Shown piece after piece: positions 26,523 to 35,767 of a stretch of 64,000 nt of DNA (positions are counted from its first letter, which is position 1; the number at the start of each line of letters is the position of its first letter). Below the pieces are notes generated by a model. It was not told the origin of the DNA. It saw only the letters and a program-made list of their open reading frames with translations, and did not search any database. The translations under genes and the position numbers were made by a program. Origin of the DNA: Chitinophagales bacterium. GTDB lineage: Bacteria > Bacteroidota > Bacteroidia > Chitinophagales > Saprospiraceae. The stretch is from positions 248,001 to 312,000 of the forward strand of contig JAAFJY010000002.1 of NCBI GenBank assembly GCA_013299105.1, read 5' to 3'.

Positions 26523-27845
26523 TTAACCAGAATAACGTTCAATCAATAGCTTTTTGAAAGAATTGTACTCAGGCTTGAGAAAAGTAGCTTCTTTTTCTTC
26601 ATCTGCCAAGGCTGCCAGGCGGGCTGGTATCTCGATTTTCCGATCCAAAGTTTCTTCTACGTCGTCGATAAACTTGGCAGGATGCGCTGTTTCAAGAACA
26701 ATTCCCCTGGTATTTGGATGCTCTTTTTGGTAGGCATCCAAGGCTAAATAACCAACCGCGCCGTGTGGATCGATGGTATAATTGTATTTTTCATCCACTT
26801 CGCGCATGGCTATTTGGGTTTCCTGGTCAGGAAAAGCGTAGCCAGAAACCTGATTTCGCATATTGTTCCACGTGGAACTTTCATCTGAACCAAGGAATAT
26901 ATCCAGCATTCTGGCAAAATTAGAGGGATTCCCTACGTCCATTGCATTGGATAAAGTGCGTACTGAAGACCGGGAAATATACTTCCCATGCTCCAAGTAA
27001 GCCGGAACAACATCATTGGCATTGGTGGCTGCAATGAAGTGATGAACAGGCAAACCCATTTTTGCCGCCAAAAGCCCGGCGGTAAGGTTTCCAAAATTGC
27101 CACTCGGTACACAAAAAACCACAGGGTCGCCGCCTTTGGCCAGTTGTTTGTACGCTTCAAAGTAGTACAAAGCTTGGGGAATGAGCCGGGCAATGTTGAT
27201 CGAATTGGCCGAACTGAGGCGTAAATGCTGGTTCAAATCTGTGTCCAGGAAAGCCTGTTTCACCAAAGCCTGGCAATCGTCAAAGGTTCCGTCGATTTCC
27301 AGGGCGCTGATGTTGTGGCCCAAAGTCGTCAATTGCTTTTCTTGTAGCATACTGACCTTGCCAGAAGGGTAGAGGATGACCACCCGAATACCCGGAGTTT
27401 TATAAAAACCCGATGCTACTGCCCCACCTGTATCACCCGAAGTAGCTACCAAAATGGTCAATTCCCGACTTTCACCCCGGTTGAAATAGCTCATCAACTG
27501 GGCCATGAACCTTGCACCAAAGTCTTTGAAAGCAAGAGAAGGTCCGTGAAAAAGTTCGAGGATGTATTTCTGCTCGTCCAATTTGACCACTGGTGCTGGA
27601 AAATCAAAGGCGTTTTTCAGCAAAGTCTTCAAGTCTTCGTCAGGAATAGCTCCTTTGAACAAGGTCTTGCAAACTTTTTCTGCAATCTCCAAAAAAGAGA
27701 AATTTGCCAAGTTTTGGATAAAATCAGTTGGCAAAGCCGGAATATCAAGGGGCATGAACAGGCCATTGTCATCTGGCAAGCCCTTCATCACCGCTTCTTT
27801 CAAGCCTACTTGGTAGGACTTATTCTTTGTACTGTAAAGAATCAT
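26523..27845 (-). CDS. thrC: Threonine synthase
   Basis: PLP enzyme that converts O-phosphohomoserine to threonine, the last step of the pathway. The 440-aa product has the family start MILYSTKNKSYQVGLKEAVMKGLPDDNGLFMP, the PLP lysine in HGPSLAFKDFGARF, and the phosphate-binding ATSGDTGGAVASGF. It is the third gene of the thrABC operon, 15 bp after thrB. A fourth parS-like site lies inside this gene at 26864-26879, read as SSTWNN in the protein. Confidence 0.96.
   Translation of the reverse strand: MILYSTKNKSYQVGLKEAVMKGLPDDNGLFMPLDIPALPTDFIQNLANFSFLEIAEKVCKTLFKGAIPDEDLKTLLKNAFDFPAPVVKLDEQKYILELFHGPSLAFKDFGARFMAQLMSYFNRGESRELTILVATSGDTGGAVASGFYKTPGIRVVILYPSGKVSMLQEKQLTTLGHNISALEIDGTFDDCQALVKQAFLDTDLNQHLRLSSANSINIARLIPQALYYFEAYKQLAKGGDPVVFCVPSGNFGNLTAGLLAAKMGLPVHHFIAATNANDVVPAYLEHGKYISRSSVRTLSNAMDVGNPSNFARMLDIFLGSDESSTWNNMRNQVSGYAFPDQETQIAMREVDEKYNYTIDPHGAVGYLALDAYQKEHPNTRGIVLETAHPAKFIDDVEETLDRKIEIPARLAALADEEKEATFLKPEYNSFKKLLIERYSG
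26864..26879. other. parS-like site 4, inside thrC
   Basis: TGTTCCACGTGGAACT matches 15 of 16 positions of the parS palindrome while encoding part of SSTWNNM in threonine synthase. It is about 375 bp from the intergenic sites. Confidence 0.75.
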
Positions 27846-27860
27846 GGGAAAAATCTTGGG

Positions 27861-28790
27861 TTAAATACGAACTGAGCCTGCCTGGTTGATCGCCGAAACG
27901 AACACCTGGCAATTGATCCGGGCATCGTGGTAAACCTTGCGCATGGCTTCACCTACATTTTCAGCAATCTCGCGGCCCTGGCAAAGGGCAAAAATTGATG
28001 GCCCCGCGCCCGAAATACTACAGCCCAAAGCACCAGCCCGCAGTGACATGCGCTGGGTAGTTAGGAAATGTGGGATCAATTGCGAGCGCTGTGGCTCGAT
28101 AATCACATCGTGCAAAGAGCGTGAGATGAGTTCATAATCATTGTTGAACAAACCCAAAAGGAACGCCGAAAGATTTCCGCTTTGTTCGATCACTTCGGTC
28201 AGTGGCACTTCGCGGCGCAGAATGGCCCGTGCTTCGCGGGTCAAAACTTCTACATCGGGATAAACTACACTGGCGTACAATTCAGCAGGTACGTTCAATT
28301 GGTGTACGTCCAAGTCGCGGTTGTTGCGGATCAGCACAATGCCACCGAATAGGGAAGGGGCCACGTTGTCGGCATGATAAGCACCATCGGCTAATTGTTC
28401 ACCCAAAACCGCGTAATGCAGGATGCCCCTTTTGTCTAAAGGTTTACCCAGAAGTTCATTCACCGCCATCACCCCTCCTACTGCACTGGCCGCACTGGAC
28501 CCCAAACCACTGCCGAATGGCATTCGTTTGTGTACTTCCATTTCAATCCCACGCTGGCTTTCACCCAATTTTTCCAGCATTTGAATCGCTGCAAAACTTG
28601 CAGTATTCTTCATCGGATCCAGTGACAATTTGCCATTGTCACCCGTGATCTTGCTGATGTAGACACCGGGTTTATCGGAAAATCGGGCCACAATTTCGTC
28701 GCCTGGCTTCTCCAGGGCAAAGCCCAGGATATCGAAACCCACCGCCACGTTGGCTACTGATGCGGGGGCGAAAACACGTACTTCTTGCAT
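27861..28790 (-). CDS. thrB: Homoserine kinase
   Basis: GHMP kinase that phosphorylates L-homoserine to O-phospho-L-homoserine. 309 aa with the N-terminal VFAPASVANVAVGFDILGFAL, the ATP-binding glycine/serine loop MPFGSGLGSSAASAVGG, and the C-terminal GCSISGAGPSIFAL. It lies 38 bp after thrA and 15 bp before thrC on the same strand, as expected for one transcript. Confidence 0.96.
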   Translation of the reverse strand: MQEVRVFAPASVANVAVGFDILGFALEKPGDEIVARFSDKPGVYISKITGDNGKLSLDPMKNTASFAAIQMLEKLGESQRGIEMEVHKRMPFGSGLGSSAASAVGGVMAVNELLGKPLDKRGILHYAVLGEQLADGAYHADNVAPSLFGGIVLIRNNRDLDVHQLNVPAELYASVVYPDVEVLTREARAILRREVPLTEVIEQSGNLSAFLLGLFNNDYELISRSLHDVIIEPQRSQLIPHFLTTQRMSLRAGALGCSISGAGPSIFALCQGREIAENVGEAMRKVYHDARINCQVFVSAINQAGSVRI

Positions 28791-28828
28791 TTTGTTTGGG
28801 TTTTGCTACGCTGACTAAAGGTAGCTGA

Positions 28829-31285
28829 TTAGTTGAGGTAGTTCCCAATTTTGATGATCTCTGAAAAAACCCCAGCTGCGGTTACTTCCGCGCCAGCACC
28901 TGGGCCGCGTACCACCAAAGGCCGCTCTTTGTAACGCTGCGAGGTAAACACGATCATGTTGTCGCTGCCACTGAGTTGGTAAAAGGGATGCGTTGAGTCC
29001 ACACTTTGCAAGCCAATCCGGGCCTGCCCATTTTCCAGGCTGGCTACCATGCGCAAGACTTTTCCTTCGGCAGCAACCCTTGCTGCCAAGTTGGCAAAAT
29101 GTTCATCGGCTTTTTCCAATTCCACAAAAAAATCATCGACCGTTGGTGCATTGCGGCAGGCATCTGGCAGAACATTGTCAATGATCACATTTTCGGCTTC
29201 GAGTGGCAATCCTGTCTCGCGGGCCAAAATGATCAACTTGCGCCGCACGTCAATCCCATTCAAGTCGATACGTGGATCAGGCTCGGTGTAGCCTCGGCTT
29301 TGGGCTTCACGAACAATGCTGCTGAAGGCCATACCTGGTTTGAAGGTGTTGAAAATGAACGAAAGCGAACCGGAAAGTACCGCTTCAATTTTCAATATCT
29401 GGTCACCACTGATGATCAAATCATTTAAAGTAGAAATCACTGGAAGGCCTGCGCCTACATTAGTTTCGTACAAAAACAGAATACCCCGCTTGCGTGCCAC
29501 TTCCTTCAAACGCTTGTATTGCTGATACGAAGATGAAGTAGCAATTTTATTCGGCGTACTGATCGAAATGCTCTCGTTGAGAATTTGCTCATAGTAATTG
29601 GCGATTTCCTCATTGGCCGTATTGTCAATGAAAACAGCGTTGGGTAAATTCATCGAAGTCATCACGGACACAAAATTGGCATGGCTCATGGCTTGTGCTG
29701 ATGCCGTCAACTTGTCGCGCCAATTTTCCAAGGCAATGCCCTCTTCTGCAAAAATCATTTTTTTGCTATTGGCCAAACCCACTACCCGGACATCCAAGGA
29801 GTGTTCTTTTTTCAAAAACTCGGTTTGGGCCTTGATTTGATTTAACAAAGTATTTCCGATTAGCCCAACTCCAACCATGAACACATTGACCGAAGCGGTA
29901 TCTGACAGGAAAAAAGCCTGGTGAACTGCGTTGAGCGCTTTGGCTTCATCGGCCTTGTTGATCACCGTCGAAATATTCAACTCCGATGAACCCTGGGCAA
30001 TGGCAATGACATTGATCCCGTTTTGTCCCAGTGTTTGGAACAAGCGGCCAGAGATGCCAGGGGAGTAGCGCATGTTTTCGCCGATGATGGCAATCACAGC
30101 CAATTGATCCTCCATTTTCAGGGGGTCTACCAGGCCAGAGCGAATTTCGTACTCAAATTCTTTCTCTACTACTTTGACTGCTTTTTTAGCCTTATCAGGT
30201 TGAACGGCAAAACTGATCGAGTGCTCGGATGAGCCTTGGGTAATCAGGATCACATTGATCTGAGCGTTGGCCAGACTGTTGAATAGACGTGCCGCAATCC
30301 CAGGCACCCCAAACAAACCACTGCCCTGCATGGTCAACAAAGCAATGTCACTAATCGAAGAAATGCCTTTAACCGGAGGAGTATTCTCGTCGTGCTGATC
30401 CGAGACCAAAGTGCCGGGATGTTCGGGCTCGAAGGTATTTTTGATCCACATGGGGATCTTTTTACCCAAAACTGGTTGAATGGTAGGTGGGTAAATTACC
30501 TTGGCCCCAAAATGTGACATTTCCATTGCCTCGGCATAAGTCATGGTCGGGATGGAAAAAGCTTTTTTCACTTTGCGTGGGTCGGCAGTCAATACACCGT
30601 TTACATCGGTCCAAATTTCCAAAGACTCCGCTTCGAGGCCAGCAGCCAATAATGCTGCGGTGTAGTCGGAGCCCCCGCGGCCCAGGGTGGTGGTCAAGCC
30701 GCCTTTGGCCGAGGCAATAAATCCAGTGACCACTTGGGTCTGTGGATTTTCCTGGTAGTATTGTTTGATATTGGCATAAGTCTCTTCGAGCTCTACTTTC
30801 GCCGAACCAAAATTCTTATCGGTCTTGATGACCTTGCGGGCGTCGAGGTATGCGGCATCCAAACCATTTTGGCGCATCACCTGGGTAATGATAAAAGCAG
30901 AGTTGCGTTCACCAAAACTGATGACATAATCCATGGTCCGCTGCGAAGCTTCGCGAACCAGGAAAATACCATACAGCAAATTTTTCAACACCTCATGGTT
31001 ATTTTCCAAGCCGCTGATGACTTCGCGCAGATAAGGCTCATTGAGCATTTCTTTGGCTGCATCCAAATGCCGCTTGCTGAATGCCTGAAAATGATCGAAG
31101 TATGATTCATCACCTTGGGCTGCAAGTTTACCCATGTTGATCAATGAATCAGTTACCCCGCCAAAAGCCGAAAATACTACAGTGAATTTTTCTCCTTTTG
31201 CATGATAAGATCTCAAAATATCCACTAACCCACTGATGCGATCAGGGGTCCCCACGGACGAACCGCCGAACTTCAATACCTTCAT
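28829..31285 (-). CDS. thrA: Bifunctional aspartokinase I / homoserine dehydrogenase I
   Basis: 818-aa fusion catalysing the first and third steps from aspartate to homoserine. Residues 1 to about 290 form the aspartokinase domain (KFGGSSVGTPDRI, TTLGRGGSDYTAALLA, TDVNGVLTADPR). About 300-460 are paired ACT domains (LLTMQGSGLFGVPGIAARLF, LAVIAIIGENMRYSPGISGRLF), the site of threonine feedback inhibition. About 465-818 form homoserine dehydrogenase (VFMVGVGLIGNTLLNQI, GRGYTEPDPRIDLNGIDVRRKL). Start ATG 31285 fits the family N-terminus exactly. First gene of thrABC. No leader peptide rich in Thr or Ile was recognised upstream. Confidence 0.97.
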   Translation of the reverse strand: MKVLKFGGSSVGTPDRISGLVDILRSYHAKGEKFTVVFSAFGGVTDSLINMGKLAAQGDESYFDHFQAFSKRHLDAAKEMLNEPYLREVISGLENNHEVLKNLLYGIFLVREASQRTMDYVISFGERNSAFIITQVMRQNGLDAAYLDARKVIKTDKNFGSAKVELEETYANIKQYYQENPQTQVVTGFIASAKGGLTTTLGRGGSDYTAALLAAGLEAESLEIWTDVNGVLTADPRKVKKAFSIPTMTYAEAMEMSHFGAKVIYPPTIQPVLGKKIPMWIKNTFEPEHPGTLVSDQHDENTPPVKGISSISDIALLTMQGSGLFGVPGIAARLFNSLANAQINVILITQGSSEHSISFAVQPDKAKKAVKVVEKEFEYEIRSGLVDPLKMEDQLAVIAIIGENMRYSPGISGRLFQTLGQNGINVIAIAQGSSELNISTVINKADEAKALNAVHQAFFLSDTASVNVFMVGVGLIGNTLLNQIKAQTEFLKKEHSLDVRVVGLANSKKMIFAEEGIALENWRDKLTASAQAMSHANFVSVMTSMNLPNAVFIDNTANEEIANYYEQILNESISISTPNKIATSSSYQQYKRLKEVARKRGILFLYETNVGAGLPVISTLNDLIISGDQILKIEAVLSGSLSFIFNTFKPGMAFSSIVREAQSRGYTEPDPRIDLNGIDVRRKLIILARETGLPLEAENVIIDNVLPDACRNAPTVDDFFVELEKADEHFANLAARVAAEGKVLRMVASLENGQARIGLQSVDSTHPFYQLSGSDNMIVFTSQRYKERPLVVRGPGAGAEVTAAGVFSEIIKIGNYLN

Positions 31286-31351
31286 AACTTGGTGTTTGTG
31301 CTTATTTGTTGCTCAGGCAAATGCTGAATTAGTCCAACACACTGAGGTATG

Positions 31352-31359
31352 CAAAATTA
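31352..31359 (-). promoter_or_regulatory. Candidate -7 box (TAATTTTG) for the thr operon
   Basis: Exact TAnnTTTG on the minus strand, 66 nt upstream of thrA. No well-spaced TTTG -33 element was found. Confidence 0.35.
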
Positions 31360-31490
31360 GAAATATCCGCAAAGGCGTATAATAGTTTTGTTCAGTCAAT
31401 TGTATTAAAATGATCGAGCTTAGGATCGTAAAACGCTACTTCCTGCAAGTTTTTTCTGTTGATAGAATTTTTCTGGGTTAGCTCTTTACG

Positions 31491-33212
31491 TCAACGTTTA
31501 AAAGCTCGTTCCCAAACCCGTTTGTTGCCGAGTGCGTCGCTGACTTCCAAGCGAAACTGGTGCTGCCCCGGCCCCACGTGTTCGTCAAAGCGATAGGTCA
31601 GGCGATCGCTTTTTCCATCGTGTTCCATCAATATCCACTGGCCATCTACTTCTGCCCGAAATTTGAGGTCTGGGGCGAACCCACCTACATTAAAATTGTC
31701 ATTGATGCGGAAAGCAACTGAACCACTTTTCGATAAGTCCGCAGCAAAACGCTCGGCTACGATGCTTGGCGGCACAGTATCGATCATGATGCAAAATTCG
31801 CCGAGGGTTCGAGTTTGGGCTTTCAACACATCACCTTCCCAAGTCCCTCCATAATTGGTAAACCTACCATTGCTTCCACAGTGTGCAATGAAAGCTTTCG
31901 ACTTCAAACTATCCGGCAATTTCAATGCCCTGATACCGATGTGGTAATGGTGATGAACAGGTACGCGTTGGTGGTGCAAACCATGCACCCTTGAAAAAAC
32001 ATTGGCTGACTTTTCTTTGACCACAGCATAGTTCATGTAGCAATCTTCGTAAAAAGTACCCTTGGGAAAGGTCACTTGCAAATCGTAATTATCGATTTGA
32101 TTGGTTTGTTTATGAGGGAGGTGATAGTTGTAAGTTCGGTTTGTTCCAGCAACCAGAATGGTGTCGAGCTTGAGGTACAGTTTAGCTCGGGCAGTATTAC
32201 CGGCAACGTCTCGTACTGCAAATTCTACTTGTTTGATCTCTCCAGGATTCAAAGTAATCTTACCATCATTGCGCACTTCATCGTACATCTGTAGGGCATT
32301 GCCTGGTAATAAAAAACAACGATGGTAGTATGAGTTGCGCGCAACGCGGTCTTCGTAATCCACATGGGCATTGATGTAGCGGGTTTGGTTGAAATCCAGC
32401 TTCTCGGCTTTGAAGCGATAATGACTTTGCCCATCGACTTTCATATTGAGATCAAAAATGCCATTCCAGTTGGTGGTGCCATCCATGTGATCGTAAGTTT
32501 TCAAAGCAAGACCAATTTGCTGGCTGCGCACCCGGATAGTGTCTCCGCTTATACGATACACCCCTTCTTTGAGCAACAGGGGCAAGCGACGATTTTCGCC
32601 TATCTGTGGTCCTTCGCCTAGTTGGTACAATTTGATCTCGTGCAGTTTTGGCGCAATATTGTCCGTGACCTGCAAACCAAAAAGCAAGGGGTTGATTGGG
32701 CGATCAGTAGCGGTTTCCCGAATTTCAAAGTGAAGGTGTGGTCCAAAGGAATGACCAGTTGATCCCATCTTACCAATCAGCTGCCCTCTTTTTAATACAA
32801 ACTGTCCCGGCTCAGGGTAAATTTCAACGGCAAACATTTGCTGGGCATATTGTTTGCTTTTCAAAAAAATACCCAACTCACCAACATATTCCTGCAAGTG
32901 GGCATACACCGTGGTGTAGCCATTGGGGTGGCGCACGTACAGAACATTGCCGTAACCACCCGCGCTGACTTTGATGCAATAGACCTCGCCATCACCTGCG
33001 GCATAAATGGGAACACCAAACCCACCTTTTATATCTACACCCGAATGGAAGTGGTCCGGGCGCAATTCGCCAAAGGTTCCACTCAAGCGCAAAGTCCCGC
33101 CGACTGGCGACCAAAAAAAGTCTTTCGGATAAGGATAAACTTCTGATTCAGGAAAAGCAAAGGCCAAACTAGCCAAAGCAACAAGCAGTAGAAAAAAGCG
33201 AAAAATCATCAT
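31491..33212 (-). CDS. M23-family (lysostaphin-type) peptidoglycan metallopeptidase
   Basis: Exported zinc endopeptidase expected to cut peptidoglycan cross-links. Signal peptide MMIFRFFLLLVALASLAFA follows the ATG at 33212; the upstream open frame to 33326 lacks export features. The catalytic domain near the N-terminus holds HFHSGVDIKGGFGVPIYAAGDG (H-x3-D zinc ligands), YGNVLYVRHPNGYTTVYAH and GHSFGPHLHFEIRE (HxH). The remaining roughly 400 aa look like Ig-like or beta-rich domains (VEFAVRDVAGNTARAKLYL, FRLEVSDALGNKRVW) that may contact the wall or partner proteins. The LytM domain is at the N-terminus, the reverse of many cell-separation factors. Confidence 0.93.
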   Translation of the reverse strand: MMIFRFFLLLVALASLAFAFPESEVYPYPKDFFWSPVGGTLRLSGTFGELRPDHFHSGVDIKGGFGVPIYAAGDGEVYCIKVSAGGYGNVLYVRHPNGYTTVYAHLQEYVGELGIFLKSKQYAQQMFAVEIYPEPGQFVLKRGQLIGKMGSTGHSFGPHLHFEIRETATDRPINPLLFGLQVTDNIAPKLHEIKLYQLGEGPQIGENRRLPLLLKEGVYRISGDTIRVRSQQIGLALKTYDHMDGTTNWNGIFDLNMKVDGQSHYRFKAEKLDFNQTRYINAHVDYEDRVARNSYYHRCFLLPGNALQMYDEVRNDGKITLNPGEIKQVEFAVRDVAGNTARAKLYLKLDTILVAGTNRTYNYHLPHKQTNQIDNYDLQVTFPKGTFYEDCYMNYAVVKEKSANVFSRVHGLHHQRVPVHHHYHIGIRALKLPDSLKSKAFIAHCGSNGRFTNYGGTWEGDVLKAQTRTLGEFCIMIDTVPPSIVAERFAADLSKSGSVAFRINDNFNVGGFAPDLKFRAEVDGQWILMEHDGKSDRLTYRFDEHVGPGQHQFRLEVSDALGNKRVWERAFKR

Positions 33213-33345
33213 TACTATACTGGTTTTAACTTCCAGTTGGTTCTTGAGGTACAAGTTGAAATTCGGAACTGTGTATTTTCGACGTAAACTAGTCAATCTA
33301 ATGTGGATCAAAAAAGTATTTGTCAAAAAAATGTAAAAGCCGTGT

Positions 33346-34041
33346 CTATTTTAACAAATTTGCCCAAGATCCGATCAAAGTGTCCTCGGCTTCATTCTTT
33401 TTCAAAGTTTCACAAAATTGGGTGCGCGGAATGGCTCTAGCCCCCAAACTCCCCAAATGCGGCGTTTCTTGTTGACAATCAATCAGCCAAAAATTCAATT
33501 TCCGTAGTTTTTGCACCAGGCTGATGAACCCAAACTTGGATGCGTTGCTGCGGCGGGCGAACATCGACTCGCCAAAGAAAACTTTACCCAAGGAAAGGCC
33601 ATACAAGCCCCCAACCAGTTCTTCACCCTCCCATACTTCAACCGAATGTGCAAAACCAGATCGGTGCAAAGTAGAATAAGCTGCGATCATGTCCTCTGTA
33701 ATCCAGGATCCGCCGCCTTGGCCAGGTCGGTACTGTTGCTGGCATCCGCGCATTACTCCTTCAAAATCTTGATCGAGGGTAGCTTTGAATTTTCCTTGGT
33801 TGAAGTAGGGGCGCATACTTTTGGCGACGACCAATTCATCGGGAAACAAAACAAAACGTGGATCGGGTGACCACCAAAGGATCGGGTCATCTTCATTGAA
33901 CCAAGGGAAAATCCCCAGTTGATAAGCATACAACAAACGCACTGGTGATAGGTCTCCGCCAATGGCCAGAACCCCTTCCGGGGTCGCTTGATCCGGAGAG
34001 GGAAAACTTATTTCATTGTCGTCTAGCCAAAAAACGGGCAT
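33346..34041 (-). CDS. aat: Leucyl/phenylalanyl-tRNA--protein transferase
   Basis: Transfers Leu or Phe from aminoacyl-tRNA to the N-terminus of proteins with basic N-terminal residues, making N-degrons for ClpAPS. 231 aa with the family hallmarks GVLAIGGDLSPVRLLYAYQLGIFPWF, WWSPDPRFVL, GSWITEDMIAAY, GGLYGLSLGKVFFGESMF and LIDCQQETPHLGSLGA. ATG 34041 is used because the listed start codon at 34050 is TTG. Two exact DnaA boxes lie in the 33-bp gap between this gene and ctaA. Confidence 0.96.
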   Translation of the reverse strand: MPVFWLDDNEISFPSPDQATPEGVLAIGGDLSPVRLLYAYQLGIFPWFNEDDPILWWSPDPRFVLFPDELVVAKSMRPYFNQGKFKATLDQDFEGVMRGCQQQYRPGQGGGSWITEDMIAAYSTLHRSGFAHSVEVWEGEELVGGLYGLSLGKVFFGESMFARRSNASKFGFISLVQKLRKLNFWLIDCQQETPHLGSLGARAIPRTQFCETLKKNEAEDTLIGSWANLLK

Positions 34042-34058
34042 AAAAAACAATCATTGAG

Positions 34059-34079
34059 TTATCCACACACTTATTCACA
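34059..34079 (+). other. Two exact DnaA boxes between aat and ctaA
   Basis: TTATCCACA at 34059-34067 and TTATTCACA at 34071-34079, both fitting TTATNCACA, same orientation, 12 bp apart. They form the left edge of a DnaA-box cluster reaching 35.7 kb. Confidence 0.75.
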
Positions 34080-35163
34080 TTTTTGTTTCTTGGGGCTCTA
34101 CTAGTTGATAATTCAAGTACAAAACCACCGTCAGCAAGAGCAGTGCTCCTGCTTGATGGAATACGCCCAAGCCAACAGGAATGGTTCCTACACAGTTGAT
34201 TACGGTCAGAATTCCCAATAAAACTTGCAGCAAAGTTACTACCAATAAAGCATAAATTCCATTTTTAACCTGTTTTGTGACAGAAATTTGAACCCCTTTA
34301 AAAACATAATACAACACCATGATTGTCAAGGCGTAAGCAACACCTCGATGCAAGGTGTGTACCAAAGCGGGCATGAATGAGCTGCGATCGTATTCGTTAA
34401 AATTTTTACTATTCCATTCACCCCCATCAAACAAAATACCAGGAATCCATTGCCCCCCAATATCAGGCCAAGTAGGGAATACCAACCCTGCCTTCATTCC
34501 TGACATGATGCCCCCAAGGATGATCTGAAAGCCTAAAACATAAGCCAGCGCTTTTCCCCACTTTTTCAACCAATTCCTGTGGATAACTTGTGGATAAAAG
34601 GAAGAACCTTGCACGGTCGTAAGAAAAGTCCAAAACAAGTACCCATATACACACAACGCAATCGACAAGTGCATGGTTAGTTTATACGCATTGACCCAAG
34701 GTCTTTTGACCAATCCACTGGCAACCATGATCCACCCAAAAGATGCCGCGAGCGCCGCTAATAAGACCACAATTCCTAAGCGACGCATAAGCGCAGGATC
34801 AATCCACCCCTTGCGCCAGAAGAACAAAAAGGGGATCAAAAAAACGAAGCCCATGCTGCGGGCCCACAAACGATGAAAATATTCCCAGAAATAAATAAAC
34901 TTGAAATCGGTCATGCTCATGCCCTCATTGATTTTTGCATACTGCGGAGTGGCCTTGTACAAAACAAAAGCTTCTTGCCATTGCGCGGCATTGAGCGGCG
35001 GCAAAGTTCCCGTTACGATTTCCCATTTGGTAATGGACAAACCAGAACCTGTAAGTCGGGTCACGCCTCCAATGACTACCTGCATAAAAACCATAAATAC
35101 GCCAATGAATAGCCAAATTTTGACTGTGGCGGGATATTTTTTCGCTTGGTTTGTTGTTTCCAT
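34075..35163 (-). CDS. ctaA: Heme A synthase (COX15/CtaA)
   Basis: Integral membrane enzyme that oxidises haem O to haem A for aa3-type cytochrome oxidase. 362 aa with about eight membrane helices; features include VVIGGVTRLTGSGLSITKW, FKFIYFWEYFHRLWAR (haem-ligand His), MSGMKAGLVFPTWPDI, and MPALVHTLHRGVAYAL plus LGVFHQAGALLLL (C-terminal haem ligands). This is the COX15-like type common in Bacteroidota. ATG 35163 is preferred to GTG 35172. No other cytochrome-oxidase gene adjoins it. The gene carries two tandem DnaA boxes and borders the putative origin. Confidence 0.95.
   Translation of the reverse strand: METTNQAKKYPATVKIWLFIGVFMVFMQVVIGGVTRLTGSGLSITKWEIVTGTLPPLNAAQWQEAFVLYKATPQYAKINEGMSMTDFKFIYFWEYFHRLWARSMGFVFLIPFLFFWRKGWIDPALMRRLGIVVLLAALAASFGWIMVASGLVKRPWVNAYKLTMHLSIALCVYGYLFWTFLTTVQGSSFYPQVIHRNWLKKWGKALAYVLGFQIILGGIMSGMKAGLVFPTWPDIGGQWIPGILFDGGEWNSKNFNEYDRSSFMPALVHTLHRGVAYALTIMVLYYVFKGVQISVTKQVKNGIYALLVVTLLQVLLGILTVINCVGTIPVGLGVFHQAGALLLLTVVLYLNYQLVEPQETKM
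34578..34597 (-). other. Tandem DnaA boxes inside ctaA
   Basis: Two exact TGTGGATAA sequences (TTATCCACA on the minus strand) at 34578-34586 and 34589-34597, one helical turn apart (11 bp), within codons for YPQVIH. Confidence 0.75.
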
Positions 35164-35767
35164 TTTTCTCACTTGCTTCTTACCCAGGTCTTCCTCCTAG
35201 GGATTACAAAGATAGCCTCTTTTGCGACTTGAAAAATTTTGGGCTTGCCCCTTATGGTTAATTATATTGATTTTAAATTTCAATAAATTCATCCTTCATC
35301 GTCGTCAGTGATGTGAGTTTGTGGAAAAAAAAGTGAATAAAAATTTGTTTGGGTTTATACTCACATCACATTGAGTTTACCCACAGTTTACCAACAACTG
35401 AAAGTGCTGTGGATTCAAGATTTTGCCAGTTTATGCACAAGCTGTTGGTACGTTATTCAGGGGATAACTTTTTTTGGCGCACTTGTTGGGAGAGCGTTAA
35501 ACTAACACCCCAAAAAGGGGCAAAAGCCCTTGTTGCAATGTGGAAAACTGGGGATAAGTCGCCCCTGAACGATGACAAGTGAGGGAATGTGGATAAAGTG
35601 CTACTTATTAAGCGTGAGTTCACAAAAAGTATGTTGAAAAGCGGTTTAGCTAAAAGCCTGAAAGTGAAGCAGTTTTTTGAAAATCCCAAAAATCGAGTGT
35701 GGATAAATACTTGTACATCGTGGATAAAAAAATGAGGCTTCAAAAAATTGGGTACAATGTGGAGCCA
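35164..35767. other. Putative chromosomal replication origin (oriC)
   Basis: A 604-bp gene-free, AT-rich region with exact DnaA boxes at 35431-35439 (TTATGCACA, +), 35588-35596 and 35698-35706 (TGTGGATAA, -), and a one-mismatch box at 35719-35727. Several weaker relatives occur (TGTGGAAAA near 35319 and 35539; AGTGAATAA near 35332). An AT-only-like stretch at about 35258-35290 could be the unwinding element. With the four exact boxes in and beside ctaA, the region exceeds chance expectation greatly (about 0.05 matches expected in 1.7 kb). The nearby parS cluster supports the call. dnaA and dnaN are not adjacent. Confidence 0.75.

Noticed and set aside
31286-31490. Threonine attenuator/leader peptide ahead of thrA
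   Set aside because: No short ORF rich in Thr/Ile codons and no alternative hairpins were seen.
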